From assembly GCF_024748615.1 (NCBI RefSeq), contig NZ_CP087168.1, positions 4,030,001-4,094,000 on the forward strand: 64,000 nt of DNA. Direction: 5' to 3'. This stretch comes from Pseudomonas sp. B21-048 (lineage in GTDB: Bacteria; Pseudomonadota; Gammaproteobacteria; Pseudomonadales; Pseudomonadaceae). The notes below the pieces were generated by a model. That model was not told where the DNA came from and did not search any database. It saw only the letters and a list, made by a program, of their open reading frames with translations. Position 1 is the first letter of the stretch. The number at the start of each line of letters is the position of its first letter. Shown one piece after another: positions 16,572-25,486 of this stretch. The translations under genes were made by a program, and so were the position numbers.

Positions 16572-17900
16572 TCAAAGAAAGTCGAGCTGGACGAAATAGT
16601 TGTGCCAGGCCCATTCCAGTTCCTGTGGCGACAGAGCCCCGGAGCCGCCCAGGTAACGCTGACGGTCGAGTGCCATGTTCAGGAGATCGCGGGGATGGCA
16701 AGGCACCAGGGGCATGCCTTCACTTGCATAAAGCCTTTGCAGCACATAACGCAGCAGCAACGGGTCAAAAGGAATGCCCAGACGCTCGCTTTCCTGACGC
16801 CAGATCTTTTCGTACTCCTCAGGCTTCAGGTAACCGAATTGCAGCTTGTAGCCAATCCGGCGCAGGAAGGCCTCATCGGCCAGCTCCAGGGGATTGAGGT
16901 TGGTGGAGAACACCAGAATCAGATCGAACGGCAACTCGCAATGCCGACCACCGCCCAGGTTGATGAAGTCGCGCTTCTCTTCCATCGGTACGATCCAGCG
17001 GTTCAACAGCTCGGCGGGTGCCATGCGCTGGCGTCCCATGTCGTCGATGATGAACAGGCCATTACTGGCCTTGAGCTGCAAGGCGGCCTGGTATTGACGG
17101 GTGTAGGGGTCATAGCGAACGTCCAGCTGTTCCATGCTCAGCTCACCGCCCGTAATCACGATCGGGCGTTTGCAGCACAGCAGACGACGGTCGATCCCTT
17201 CGTTGAGCATCAGACTGTTCGGTTGACTGTTGTCATCCAGGCGCTGATGCACCTGCGGGTCATAGATCTCGATCACCGACTCGTTGATGACGATAGCGTG
17301 AGGCACCCAGATGGCCTCGGCGAACAGACGAATCAGCCGACTGCTGACATAAGTCTTGCCGGTACCCGCAGGGCCATAAATCATGATTGCGCGACCGGAG
17401 TTCAAGGCCACGCCCAGCTGATCGAGCATGCCCTCGGTAAGCACCACGCCAGCAAGGGCGTTGTGCATATCGTTGGCATTGATACGACCATGATGAATGG
17501 TCTGGAGTTTGATCAGGGAACGGTAGGTACTCACCGGAAAAGGTGCCGCGCCGATGTAGCCACTGCGCGACAGGGCATCGCGGGCGGCACTGCGTCCGCG
17601 TTCGGTCAGACCATAACGCAGCATCTGCCCACCGGATTGCCCCATCTGGCCAAGCACTTCGACACGGCCATCCTTGCGCAGAAACGCCAGAACTTCTTCC
17701 AGTACGGCGCCGGTCAGTGCCAGGCGCTCCACCAGCCGCGGCATGTCCAGCACGCCGGCGTCATGCAGATGCTTGCATACCAACTCACCGAGAAAACTGT
17801 CTGTAAGACCGGTATCGCTGATTGTGCACGGCTGAGGCGCCAGTCGTTGCACCGCGTCCCGGTCGCTGGGGTAGGCATCACTATCGACGATGACGTGCAT
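16572..17900 (-). CDS. AAA ATPase of unknown role in the Tad locus
   Basis: A 442-residue soluble ATPase. Residues about 30-120 look like a mostly helical or winged-helix region (LVERLALTGAVLEEVLAFLR, then LRYGLTERGRSAARDAL). The AAA core follows, with Walker A GPAGTGKT near residue 175, Walker B GLFIIDDMG near 283, and a sensor-1-like LILVFSTNLNP. TGKT with DDMG suggests hydrolysis is possible. It is embedded between tadV (3 bases away) and rcpC (15 bases), so it is surely in the pilus operon. It is not one of the classical Tad proteins; a chaperone-like or regulatory role is my guess. Confidence 0.82.
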   Translation of the reverse strand: MHVIVDSDAYPSDRDAVQRLAPQPCTISDTGLTDSFLGELVCKHLHDAGVLDMPRLVERLALTGAVLEEVLAFLRKDGRVEVLGQMGQSGGQMLRYGLTERGRSAARDALSRSGYIGAAPFPVSTYRSLIKLQTIHHGRINANDMHNALAGVVLTEGMLDQLGVALNSGRAIMIYGPAGTGKTYVSSRLIRLFAEAIWVPHAIVINESVIEIYDPQVHQRLDDNSQPNSLMLNEGIDRRLLCCKRPIVITGGELSMEQLDVRYDPYTRQYQAALQLKASNGLFIIDDMGRQRMAPAELLNRWIVPMEEKRDFINLGGGRHCELPFDLILVFSTNLNPLELADEAFLRRIGYKLQFGYLKPEEYEKIWRQESERLGIPFDPLLLRYVLQRLYASEGMPLVPCHPRDLLNMALDRQRYLGGSGALSPQELEWAWHNYFVQLDFL

Positions 17901-17902
17901 GA

Positions 17903-18433
17903 CTAAGCTCCCAATCCACCGGCAACGAGTTGCCAGTAGACGCTATTCAAAGTGCCGATCAGGATGGCGATCGAATAAGGAAAAGGTTTGCCGGCCACTT
18001 CATCTGAAGTCGGCGCAAAATAGGCCTGCGCTCTCAGAATCAACCAATAGCGCCCGAAGGTCTGGCGCAATTGACCGCGAACCAGGACTATCAGAAAACC
18101 GCACACGCCACCGGCTATCAGGCTGAAAAAGGCAGCCCACAACGCGAAATGAAACGGTAGAAAACTGCCGACCATGGTCATTAGCTTGACATCGCCGGCG
18201 GCCATGCCACCAAAAGCGTACATGGGCAGAAACAGCCCAAAACAGATCAGCATACCCAACAGGCCGTCACCCAATCCGCTGACACCACCTGAATAAGTCT
18301 GACCGGCCAATCCCAGGGCAAGGCCCAACAAGACCAGCATGTTGGGAATACGGTGGTGAAGCAGATCGCTCACCACCGCGACGGCCAGCAGTCCTAGCAG
18401 TACAACTGTCGACACCAGCAATTCCATGGACAT
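17903..18433 (-). CDS. tadV: Prepilin peptidase TadV (A24 family)
   Basis: A 176-residue membrane aspartyl peptidase that cleaves Flp prepilin and the TadE-type pseudopilins. The two catalytic Asp are visible: in AVVSDLLHHRIPN (Asp 22) and in the GxGD-like motif MAAGDVKLM. Six or so hydrophobic helices fit the short TadV/FppA form, which lacks the N-methylation domain. It follows flp by 27 bases and precedes the AAA ATPase gene. Confidence 0.92.
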   Translation of the reverse strand: MSMELLVSTVVLLGLLAVAVVSDLLHHRIPNMLVLLGLALGLAGQTYSGGVSGLGDGLLGMLICFGLFLPMYAFGGMAAGDVKLMTMVGSFLPFHFALWAAFFSLIAGGVCGFLIVLVRGQLRQTFGRYWLILRAQAYFAPTSDEVAGKPFPYSIAILIGTLNSVYWQLVAGGLGA

Positions 18434-18460
18434 GGCACGTCTCCCGATTGCGAGTTATCG

Positions 18461-18655
18461 TTAGCAAGCGACCCCACCGTTGACCGCGGCGCACAGTGCA
18501 TCGATTTTGGTTTCCACCTGACCTCCAAGCGCCACGAACGCTGCGGCGACAGTCACCGTAATCAACCCACCCGCCACGGCGTACTCCACAATGGTCAGGC
18601 CATCTTCGTCTTTGATGAACTTCATTACCGAAGCCTTGATTGTTTGCATGATCAT
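18461..18655 (-). CDS. flp: Flp major pilin precursor
   Basis: A 64-residue prepilin. The processing site KDEDG/LTIVEYAVAGG has the Gly before the cut and the Glu-Tyr pair diagnostic of Flp pilins at +5/+6, followed by a hydrophobic helix. I chose ATG 18655 because GAGGTGG lies just upstream; ATG 18649 is an alternative. The frame extends further upstream without pilin features. Two Cys (55 and 64) near the C-terminus could form a disulfide. It is the first gene of the minus-strand pilus operon. Confidence 0.92.
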   Translation of the reverse strand: MIMQTIKASVMKFIKDEDGLTIVEYAVAGGLITVTVAAAFVALGGQVETKIDALCAAVNGGVAC

Positions 18656-19065
18656 TTTGCCCACCTCACTCGTATGTTGTTTTTTCGGAAGGCAGTGCGT
18701 TCTGCTCTGCCTGGATGCAACCCTAGTCAGGAGCAAGGCATAGGCGTTAGGAAGATTTTGCACATCACTAGGACTTTTTTGCGGGGGGTGCCAACTACCG
18801 TTAATTGGCTTTTGGAAGGAACGACGGGGTAAAAAAGGAAATGACTTGCGAATGCGATTGTCGTTGATTCACAAGCGACGAGCGGTTGAGGCTCGGGACA
18901 TTGATTCCACGCTAACAAACAATCGCGCAGGGTCGATTTTCAAACGAAATATAGAGCGCATAGAACTAAAGCATGAGTTCCTTATAAGCATTTAGTCTGC
19001 AAAGTGATCGAACGTTAGCAATACTACTCAGCGAAGAGCGGCGCTAAGAACCCCAGAGTAGAGAC
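18656..19065. promoter_or_regulatory. Divergent control region between flp and the AraC-type regulator
   Basis: A 410-base gap, AT-richer in its right half than the surrounding genes, between divergently transcribed flp and the AraC gene. No further gene is evident. It must hold both promoters and probably the regulator's operators, but I could not define a convincing -35/-10 pair. A TGGCAC-like sequence at 18788-18793 (minus strand) does not have correct sigma-54 spacing. Confidence 0.6.
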
Positions 19066-19932
19066 ATGACGTCCAATTTGACCAGAAGGCCATCGCTACT
19101 GTGGTTCGATCTGACTCACGATCGTTCCACGAAGGAACTCATCGCGCAGTTCGAGGGTACCTGCGACTGCAAATTGACGAAAAACTCCGTGTTGCCCCAC
19201 GGGGAACAGGCCGACATGATCTGCATCCATTTCGATCGCCCCGACACCCCTGGCTTGAGGCTGTTGCTGGAAATCAAACGCACCACCCCCACCATCCCGA
19301 TCACCATGTTCACCGTGCAGCACTCGGAAGAACTGGCGGTATGGGCCATGCGTTCCAGTGTCTGGGAATACATGGTGCTTCCGCTCTCAGCCTCCGAGAA
19401 AAAGCGCTATCTGACGGCGGTGGTGCAGTTATGCGAGTTGCGCCGAAATGTCCACGGCCAGGGCCAGACATCGTTGATCGATCACTCCCCGACCCTGCCG
19501 GACAGCATCCGACTGACCGCTGGACACCAAAAACACCAGGCGCTGAGCCATATCATGCTGTACATCGACCAGCACTTCCGGGACAGCATCGACCAGAGGG
19601 ATTTAGCCAAGCGCTGCGGCATGACAACCTTCCGCTTCAGCCGCCTGTTCAAGGAAGCCAATGGCGTTGGTTTCACCGATTACATCCTGGACAAACGCAT
19701 GAACTTCGCCAAACAACTGCTCGACAACAGCCAGATGCCGATTACCAGTATCGGCTATGAGGCCGGCTTCAAGGACCCGTCCTACTTCGCTCGCGCCTTC
19801 AAGCAGTTCGTCAACTGCACGCCCAGCGAATACCGTCTGACCTGCCAACTCAGAGCGGTAGCCGCACAACCGGCGCTGGAGGACACAACCGCTGAAGTGC
19901 TCGAAAGCCTGGTGCAGAGCCTCGGAAGTTGA
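19066..19932 (+). CDS. AraC-family regulator with a degenerate receiver domain
   Basis: A 288-residue regulator. Residues about 10-120 align by eye with a response-regulator receiver, but the phospho-acceptor position is His 55 (in ADMICIHFDRPD) and the conserved Lys is Leu 105 (WEYMVLPL). Thr 83 is kept. Residues about 160-265 form an AraC DNA-binding domain with two helix-turn-helices: DLAKRCGMTTFRFSRLFKEA and PITSIGYEAGFKDPSYFARA. It is divergent from flp, so control of the Tad operon is the likely job. No partner kinase gene is adjacent. Control by means other than phosphorylation is inferred from the lost residues. Confidence 0.85.
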   Translation: MTSNLTRRPSLLWFDLTHDRSTKELIAQFEGTCDCKLTKNSVLPHGEQADMICIHFDRPDTPGLRLLLEIKRTTPTIPITMFTVQHSEELAVWAMRSSVWEYMVLPLSASEKKRYLTAVVQLCELRRNVHGQGQTSLIDHSPTLPDSIRLTAGHQKHQALSHIMLYIDQHFRDSIDQRDLAKRCGMTTFRFSRLFKEANGVGFTDYILDKRMNFAKQLLDNSQMPITSIGYEAGFKDPSYFARAFKQFVNCTPSEYRLTCQLRAVAAQPALEDTTAEVLESLVQSLGS

Positions 19933-19953
19933 GGCAGCTTTTTTCACGCGCAT

Positions 19954-19987
19954 AAAAAAACGCCGCTCAATGAGCGGCGTTTTCTTT
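19954..19987. terminator. Bidirectional terminator between the AraC gene and the tRNA cluster
   Basis: The arms ACGCCGCTCA and TGAGCGGCGT are flanked by a seven-A run on the left and TTTTCTTT on the right. It can end the plus-strand regulator transcript and the minus-strand tRNA transcript. Confidence 0.92.
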
Positions 19988-19992
19988 GAATT

Positions 19993-20068
<76 letters not shown>

Positions 20069-20071
20069 AAA

Positions 20072-20147
20072 TGGCGTCCCCTAGGGGACTCGAACCCCTG
20101 TTACCGCCGTGAAAGGGCGGTGTCCTAGGCCACTAGACGAAGGGGAC
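20072..20147 (-). tRNA. tRNA-Glu (TTC), second copy in transcript order
   Basis: 76 bases with encoded CCA. Acceptor arms GTCCCCT and AGGGGAC; anticodon loop CTTTCAC gives TTC; T-loop GGTTCGAGTCC. Only three bases separate it from the following tRNA-Gly. Confidence 0.97.
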
Positions 20148-20251
20148 ACGCTGCCCGGAACACATGGTGTGTGTTTCGGTGCCCAGATCCGCATCCGAAG
20201 ATTTGGTTCTGGTTTCACTCAGCCCTGCCCGAAAGCAAAGCTGTTTAAAAC

Positions 20252-20327
<76 letters not shown>

Positions 20328-20329
20328 AT

Positions 20330-20405
20330 TGGCGTCCCCTAGGGGACTCGAACCCCTGTTACCGCCGTGAAAGGGCGGTGTCCTAGGCCACTAGACGAAG
20401 GGGAC
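20330..20405 (-). tRNA. tRNA-Glu (TTC), first copy in transcript order
   Basis: Apparently the same sequence as the tRNA-Glu at 20072-20147. It is the first gene of the cluster, about 62 bases downstream of a strong promoter. Confidence 0.97.
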
Positions 20406-20467
20406 ACACGTACAACATTCACTCCCTACCGCGTTTCGCTGTGTGCTTTACGCTGTAAGTGGCGCGC

Positions 20468-20496
20468 ATTCTATGGATGGATTGAGGGGTCGTCAA
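20468..20496 (-). promoter_or_regulatory. Strong sigma-70 promoter of the tRNA cluster
   Basis: On the minus strand TTGACG and TAGAAT are separated by 17 bases and followed by a GC-rich GCGCGCC discriminator, as expected of a stringently controlled stable-RNA promoter. An AT-rich tract (TTTAAATAAATTTATA) just upstream may act as an UP element. The rest of 20406-20789 shows no gene. Confidence 0.85.
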
Positions 20497-20789
20497 CCCC
20501 CAGATATAAATTTATTTAAATCAATGACTTCGCCCTGCTTTCAGCAGCGTTTCAGGCTTTTCCGTCGACTGACCTTTGGCGCCTATATTCTGGCATCCAG
20601 CAAGGCGCTATAGTCCACGCCGAGATGATGGCAATGTGCACCTCGGGCGCTATTTACTTATATATGCAGCCATACGGCCGATATAAGCAGAGCCGTCGTC
20701 GATTCAACTCGTCGAGCGGTCCTATGCGCCCCAATGCCAAGCCACTACACTCGATTCGCATGCGAACCCCATAAAAAGAGGTCTTACCG

Positions 20790-21560
20790 GTGACACCACT
20801 CATGATCACCCTGCTCGTCGTAGCCGGGATCGCACTATTGATCGCCATTGGCTACATGAACCATGTGGTGGAAAACAACAAGCTGGAAAAGGCCCGCACC
20901 AAGGTCGAACTCAATGACCGACTGCGTCGCTGCGGCGAAATCACCGAAACCTTCCCCGGTCAGTTGATGACACCGGCGCTCAAGCTGCTGTTGACCCGTC
21001 TGGAGCTGAACGTCTGCCAGCGTTTGCTGAACCTGGAAAATACCAATGCCACATTAAAGGCTCGGATTACCGAACTGAATGCCTTGGTCGCGCAAGGCGA
21101 ATCGATCCCGGTCAACAACCCGCCGGCACCGATCCAGACCGAAGCCAAAGCCAAAGACGTGCGCTTCCTGCTCGAAGCCCTGCATGGCCAGATCACCCGC
21201 GCCGCACAGGACGGTTTCCTGCCGACCAACGAAGCCAAGCGCTGGATCCGTGAGGTCCGTCACATCCTGGTCCTGCTGCACATCGAATTCTTCAACAACC
21301 TGGGTCAGCATTCCCTGCAACAGAACCAGCCCGGCCAGGCCCGCCTCGCCTTTGAACGCGGTGTGCAATACCTGCGCAAACAACAGGAACCACAGATTTA
21401 CGCTGAACAGCTGGAATACCTGGAGAAACTCCTGGCCCGCGCCAACGCCCAGGTCATGGACAAGATCGCTCCGGTTGAAGGCGAGGTGAACCAACTGACC
21501 GAAGGCCTTAAAGACGCCGAGGCTGATGCCGACTGGAAGAAAAAAGTCATCTACGACTGA
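20790..21560 (+). CDS. Conserved hypothetical membrane-anchored protein
   Basis: A 256-residue protein with one N-terminal hydrophobic helix (MITLLVVAGIALLIAIGYM) and a long cytoplasmic or periplasmic, mainly helical remainder. Heptad-like segments (NLENTNATLKARITELNALV) and a TPR-like stretch (HSLQQNQPGQARLAFERGVQ) suggest protein contacts. I chose GTG 20790, with AGAGG upstream; ATG 20802 is an alternative. I have seen similar proteins in other Pseudomonas without an assigned function. It stands alone between the tRNA promoter region and a repeat. Confidence 0.75.
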   Translation: MTPLMITLLVVAGIALLIAIGYMNHVVENNKLEKARTKVELNDRLRRCGEITETFPGQLMTPALKLLLTRLELNVCQRLLNLENTNATLKARITELNALVAQGESIPVNNPPAPIQTEAKAKDVRFLLEALHGQITRAAQDGFLPTNEAKRWIREVRHILVLLHIEFFNNLGQHSLQQNQPGQARLAFERGVQYLRKQQEPQIYAEQLEYLEKLLARANAQVMDKIAPVEGEVNQLTEGLKDAEADADWKKKVIYD

Positions 21561-21637
21561 TCAGGCGAATGCTGAAAAGCCACCGGGTCAGATTTAATGC
21601 CAGTCAGCTAAGAGATAAAACAAGCGATAAGTAACCT

Positions 21638-21738
21638 GTGGCGAGGGAGCTTGCTCCCGCTGGGCCGCGAAGCGCCCCCCTATCCCCAAAAAGAGGGGAA
21701 CTGCTTCGCAGTCCGACGGGTGCAAGCTCCGTCGCCAC
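21638..21738. repeat. Intergenic palindromic repeat
   Basis: GTGGCGAGGGAGCTTGC at 21638 has a near-perfect inverted partner ending at 21738 (16 of 17 positions). Inside are smaller inverted stretches around GCGAAGCG and CTGCTTCGCAG. It lies between two convergent genes and belongs to the abundant short repeats of fluorescent pseudomonads. Confidence 0.8.
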
Positions 21739-21755
21739 ATGATGGAGGGCAGCCC

Positions 21756-23720
21756 CTACAGCCTGAAGTGCCCCACCATCCCCTTCAACTCAACCCCCAA
21801 CTGCGCCAACTCAATACTCGACGCCGCATTGCCCCGCATCGCCAATGACGACTGATCCGCACTGGCGCGAATACTGGTGACACTGCGATTGATCTCCTCG
21901 GCCACTGAACTCTGCTCTTCAGCAGCCGCCGCAATCTGCTGGTTCATCTGCTGAATCAACGACACCGCTGCCGCAATGCTCCCCAACGCGCTCTCAGTCT
22001 GCAACGCATCGCTCACCGCCAGCTTCACCAATTCGCCACTGTTCTGAATCTGCTGCACCGACGACTGCGCCGCCGAGCGCAAGGCACTGACCAGTCGCTC
22101 GATTTCTTCGGTTGATTGCTGAGTGCGTTTGGCCAGTGCCCGAACCTCATCGGCCACTACCGCAAAGCCCCTGCCCTGCTCGCCGGCCCGCGCGGCCTCG
22201 ATGGCCGCATTGAGGGCCAACAGGTTGGTCTGTTCAGCGACACTTTTGATCACGCTGAGCACCGTGCCGATGTTCTGGATTTGCGCACTGAGGCTTTCGA
22301 TGCTGGAGCTGGCCGAGGTCGCCGAGTCCGCCAACAGCTCGATCCGCGTCATGCTCTGACGCACCACCTGCTGACCGCTTTCGACCTTGCCGTCCGCAGT
22401 TTGCGCCGCCTGAGCAGCCTCCTCGGCGTTACGTGCGACGTCGTGGACCGTGGCGGTCATCTGGTTCATCGCGGTGGCGACCTGCTCGGTTTCTTCCTTC
22501 TGGCTGCTGACTTCAAGGTTGGTCTGCTCGGTCACCGCCGACAGAGACTGCGCTGAACTTGCCAGCTGTTCGATACCGGCCTGCAAACCACCGACGATAC
22601 TGCTGAGCCCCGCGCCCATCTGTTGCATGGCTTGCATCAACTGGCCGATCTCGTCGCGGCGGGTCACTTCAATCGTTGCACTCAAATCGCCCGCGGCGAT
22701 CTGCTGAGCAACATGAATCACCCTGCGCAGCGGCGCAACGATCAACCGGGTAATCACCCACGCCGCAATCAGCCCCACTAGCAAGGCCAGTGCCGAAGAG
22801 CCAATGATCAGCAGCGAATTCTTTTTCAGCTCGGCCTGCATCGATTGATCTTCGGCTACATAGGCCTGATCCACTCGCTCCACTACTTGAGCGGCACGCT
22901 GATGGAGTTGTTCGTAAACGGTCTTTTCCTGTGCCAACAGGTCGGTGTACTCGGTGAGTTTTTCACTGAAACCGGCGATGTGACCGGACACTTCATTGAG
23001 AACCGTCTGATACCCCTCATCCTTGATCGTGGTTTTCAGTTGCCCAGCCTGGGTCAGCGCCTGGTCGGCCTGTTCGATCTTGCCCTGCCCGCCGCTGTCG
23101 TCGCCCTTGCGGCTCTGGTCCAGGCGGAGGCGCGCTTCGTTCATGGCTTGCAACATCAACCGCGAAACCTGGCTGACCTGATTCGCCTGCTCGATGAATT
23201 GCGCGCCGTCCTTGCCCGCGGATTCTTTCAAGGTATAGGCACCATCATCGGTGAGCCCGGCCTGCAGCACATCGAGGTTATTAGCCACGCTGGACACCGA
23301 CCAACTGGCCATTTCCAGTGCCAGGTCCTTGGCCTGACTCAGCGAGACGAACTCGTCAAACGCCTTGCGATAAGCCCCCAGAGACTGTTCGACGTCATTC
23401 ATGATCGGCACATTGGCCGCCGACTGTGCCTTGAGTTCGGTCGCCAGGGCGATCAAAGCGTCCACCCCGGTGTGCAAGGCGTCCGCGGTTTTCGGATTAC
23501 CGTGCAAGGCGTATTCCTGCTCAAGCAGGCGAACCTTGAGCAAACCGCTGTTAAGCGACGACATCTGCTTGAGCCCGTCGAAGCGCTGACTGATGGTTTG
23601 CAGGGACCTTACGCCGATGGCCGCCACCAAGGCTGTCAACAGCAGCACCAATACAAACCCGACACCCAGTTTTTTCGCCATACCGAGGTTGGCAAAACGT
23701 CCTTGCACGGCCGAAATCAT
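21756..23720 (-). CDS. Methyl-accepting chemotaxis protein with HBM-type sensor domain
   Basis: A 654-residue chemoreceptor. TM1 ([20 protein letters not shown]) is followed by a roughly 240-residue, all-helical periplasmic domain whose length and helical pattern fit the helical bimodular (HBM) type. TM2 ([20 protein letters not shown]) leads to HAMP ([20 protein letters not shown]) and the signalling domain with its hairpin tip ([20 protein letters not shown]). HBM receptors often bind organic acids, but the ligand here is unknown. The start is ATG 23720 with GGGGA upstream; the frame continues upstream without a better site. No CheB/CheR pentapeptide tail is obvious. Confidence 0.92.
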   Translation of the reverse strand: MISAVQGRFANLGMAKKLGVGFVLVLLLTALVAAIGVRSLQTISQRFDGLKQMSSLNSGLLKVRLLEQEYALHGNPKTADALHTGVDALIALATELKAQSAANVPIMNDVEQSLGAYRKAFDEFVSLSQAKDLALEMASWSVSSVANNLDVLQAGLTDDGAYTLKESAGKDGAQFIEQANQVSQVSRLMLQAMNEARLRLDQSRKGDDSGGQGKIEQADQALTQAGQLKTTIKDEGYQTVLNEVSGHIAGFSEKLTEYTDLLAQEKTVYEQLHQRAAQVVERVDQAYVAEDQSMQAELKKNSLLIIGSSALALLVGLIAAWVITRLIVAPLRRVIHVAQQIAAGDLSATIEVTRRDEIGQLMQAMQQMGAGLSSIVGGLQAGIEQLASSAQSLSAVTEQTNLEVSSQKEETEQVATAMNQMTATVHDVARNAEEAAQAAQTADGKVESGQQVVRQSMTRIELLADSATSASSSIESLSAQIQNIGTVLSVIKSVAEQTNLLALNAAIEAARAGEQGRGFAVVADEVRALAKRTQQSTEEIERLVSALRSAAQSSVQQIQNSGELVKLAVSDALQTESALGSIAAAVSLIQQMNQQIAAAAEEQSSVAEEINRSVTSIRASADQSSLAMRGNAASSIELAQLGVELKGMVGHFRL

Positions 23721-23828
23721 TGCGCTTAGTCCCCTGCCATTGTCTGTTGATGCAGATTCGCAACGGGCTTGGGCCAACACAAGTCTCTGGCGTCGGAATA
23801 ATGGCCAAAAGCTACGTCCGCGTCGCTT

Positions 23829-25214
23829 TCAGAACGCTTTAGGTCGATCCAGAGTGGCCTGAAAAAATGCCCGGGCGCGAGGATCACCCGCATAGGCGAC
23901 ATTGATGCGCTGCCAGTCATGGGCCTGGTCGCTCGGACTGAACGCCGTTGGGCAAGACAGCAGCACACCGAAGCGCCGTGCCTGAATTTGCACCTGAGCG
24001 TAGTCGGACTCGCGCGATCGCGCCCAGATGAACAGACCGCCCACCGGTTTGCCGAAAACCTCCCACTCGGCGTCTTCAAGTACTTGCAAGGCTGCTTCCC
24101 TGCCAATACTTAAACGCTGGCGCTGGCGCTGCACCAACTTGCGATAGGCACCACTGGCCAACAAGCACGCCAGTACCGATTCGCTAAATCGTGAAGCGCC
24201 CATGCTGCTGATCATCTTGACCTCTGCCAATCGCGAAATAACATCAGCACCGGCCACGACAAAACCGACCCGTAACGAACTGCTGAGGGTTTTGGAGTAG
24301 CTGCCGACGTAGATCACGTTGTCATCAATGCCGAGTGCCGCAAGACGCGTGCCGGGGCCGCTGTGAAAATCCGCATAGACATCGTCTTCGACCACCAGCA
24401 GACCATTTTTCTTGGCCAGTTGCAGGACCTGCTGAGCCACCCCCGAGGTCAGACTGCTGCCAGTAGGGTTGTGATAAAAACTGTTGATGAACAAGCCACG
24501 GGGTTTGTACTTGCGCAACAATGCCTCGAGTGCTTCGGTGTCTGGCCCGCGAGGGGTGCGTGGCACCTCGATCATACTGACGCCGTGCAGCCTGAGCAGA
24601 TCGAACAACATCGAATAACCAGGACTTTCTACCACCACGCAATCGCCCGGTTTGAACAAAGTGCGCACAATCAGATCGAGCCCATGACTGGCCCCCGCGG
24701 TGGTCATTATTCGGCTTTCATCCACCTCGATACAAAGTTGCTTCAACCGTTTTAGGATCTGCTGGCGCAAAGCAGGCAGGCCCAGCGGCGTGCTGTAGTT
24801 GAACAGCCCGGCCATGTCAGTGCGGCTGACTTGGCGTATGGCATAGCTCAGGTCGTCGGTCTCGCGCCAGCTTTCGGGTAATCCGCCGCAACCCAGCGTC
24901 AGCTCGCTGACGAAGTCGCTCTGCTGCTCACCTCCTTCGAACCAGGGCAGATCCCGTTGCCTCTGAACGGCCAGCGCTGTAGCCGCGACAAAGAAACCCG
25001 CCCCGTTATGCGTCGCCAGTACCCCTTGAGCCGCCAGCCGTTCGCAGGCTTCGACAACGCTGGATTGACTGAGCAGATTGATCCGCGCGATTTGCCGTAC
25101 GGTCGGCAAACGCGTTCCCGGCGATACCTCGTCGCGACGGAGCCAGTCGACCAATGCGTCGACGATTTGCTGCACAACAGGCACCAATGCCTGTCGATCG
25201 ATTCTCAACTCCAT
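23829..25214 (-). CDS. MocR-type regulator (GntR domain fused to aminotransferase domain)
   Basis: A 461-residue PLP-dependent regulator. Residues about 1-75 are a GntR winged helix (TRLPTVRQIARINLLSQSSV). The rest is an aminotransferase class I fold: NPTGSSLTSG, VVEDDVYADF and the PLP-binding Lys in GSYSKTLSSSLRVGF. Such proteins use PLP or its adducts as effector and usually control a neighbouring gene. It is divergent from the CurA-like reductase gene. I chose ATG 25214; TTG 25220 would also fit the upstream AGGAG. Which metabolite it senses cannot be read from the sequence. Confidence 0.92.
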   Translation of the reverse strand: MELRIDRQALVPVVQQIVDALVDWLRRDEVSPGTRLPTVRQIARINLLSQSSVVEACERLAAQGVLATHNGAGFFVAATALAVQRQRDLPWFEGGEQQSDFVSELTLGCGGLPESWRETDDLSYAIRQVSRTDMAGLFNYSTPLGLPALRQQILKRLKQLCIEVDESRIMTTAGASHGLDLIVRTLFKPGDCVVVESPGYSMLFDLLRLHGVSMIEVPRTPRGPDTEALEALLRKYKPRGLFINSFYHNPTGSSLTSGVAQQVLQLAKKNGLLVVEDDVYADFHSGPGTRLAALGIDDNVIYVGSYSKTLSSSLRVGFVVAGADVISRLAEVKMISSMGASRFSESVLACLLASGAYRKLVQRQRQRLSIGREAALQVLEDAEWEVFGKPVGGLFIWARSRESDYAQVQIQARRFGVLLSCPTAFSPSDQAHDWQRINVAYAGDPRARAFFQATLDRPKAF

Positions 25215-25486
25215 GAGCAAGCAAACTCCTGTCTGTTTTGCGGGAAACAGTTAATCACAGGAGCGCCCGAGAGGATGTGCGACAACGCCGCCAAAACCCT
25301 TGGTTCTAACCATTTGAAACACATTACCGGTGCTTCCACGGAATCGATGCCTAACGATAAAAAATCGCAAACGGCCGGCCTCACTATCACTGCACTGGAT
25401 CGATGTGCATTCGCAGCGTCAGCCCGCCTTGCGACATTGCCCGTGAAGGTCTATCAACAAGACTTCATTCATCTTGAGTGCCTGTC
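25215..25486. promoter_or_regulatory. Divergent control region, MocR regulator / reductase
   Basis: A 272-base gap between the two divergent genes. Both promoters, and the repeated sites usually bound by MocR proteins, should be here, but I could not identify a clear direct repeat by eye. No gene is evident in it. Confidence 0.45.

Noticed and set aside
15720..17906. 728-codon open frame on the plus strand opposite rcpC and the AAA ATPase
   Set aside because: It is a high-GC antisense frame with His/Gln-rich nonsense composition; the minus-strand genes have intact motifs.
18776..18793. Sigma-54-like TGGCAC sequence upstream of flp on the minus strand
   Set aside because: The GG and GC doublets are two bases too close for a -24/-12 promoter.
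21638..21738. Possible CRISPR array among the short repeats of the window
   Set aside because: The repeats are isolated inverted pairs with no regular spacers, and no cas gene is present.
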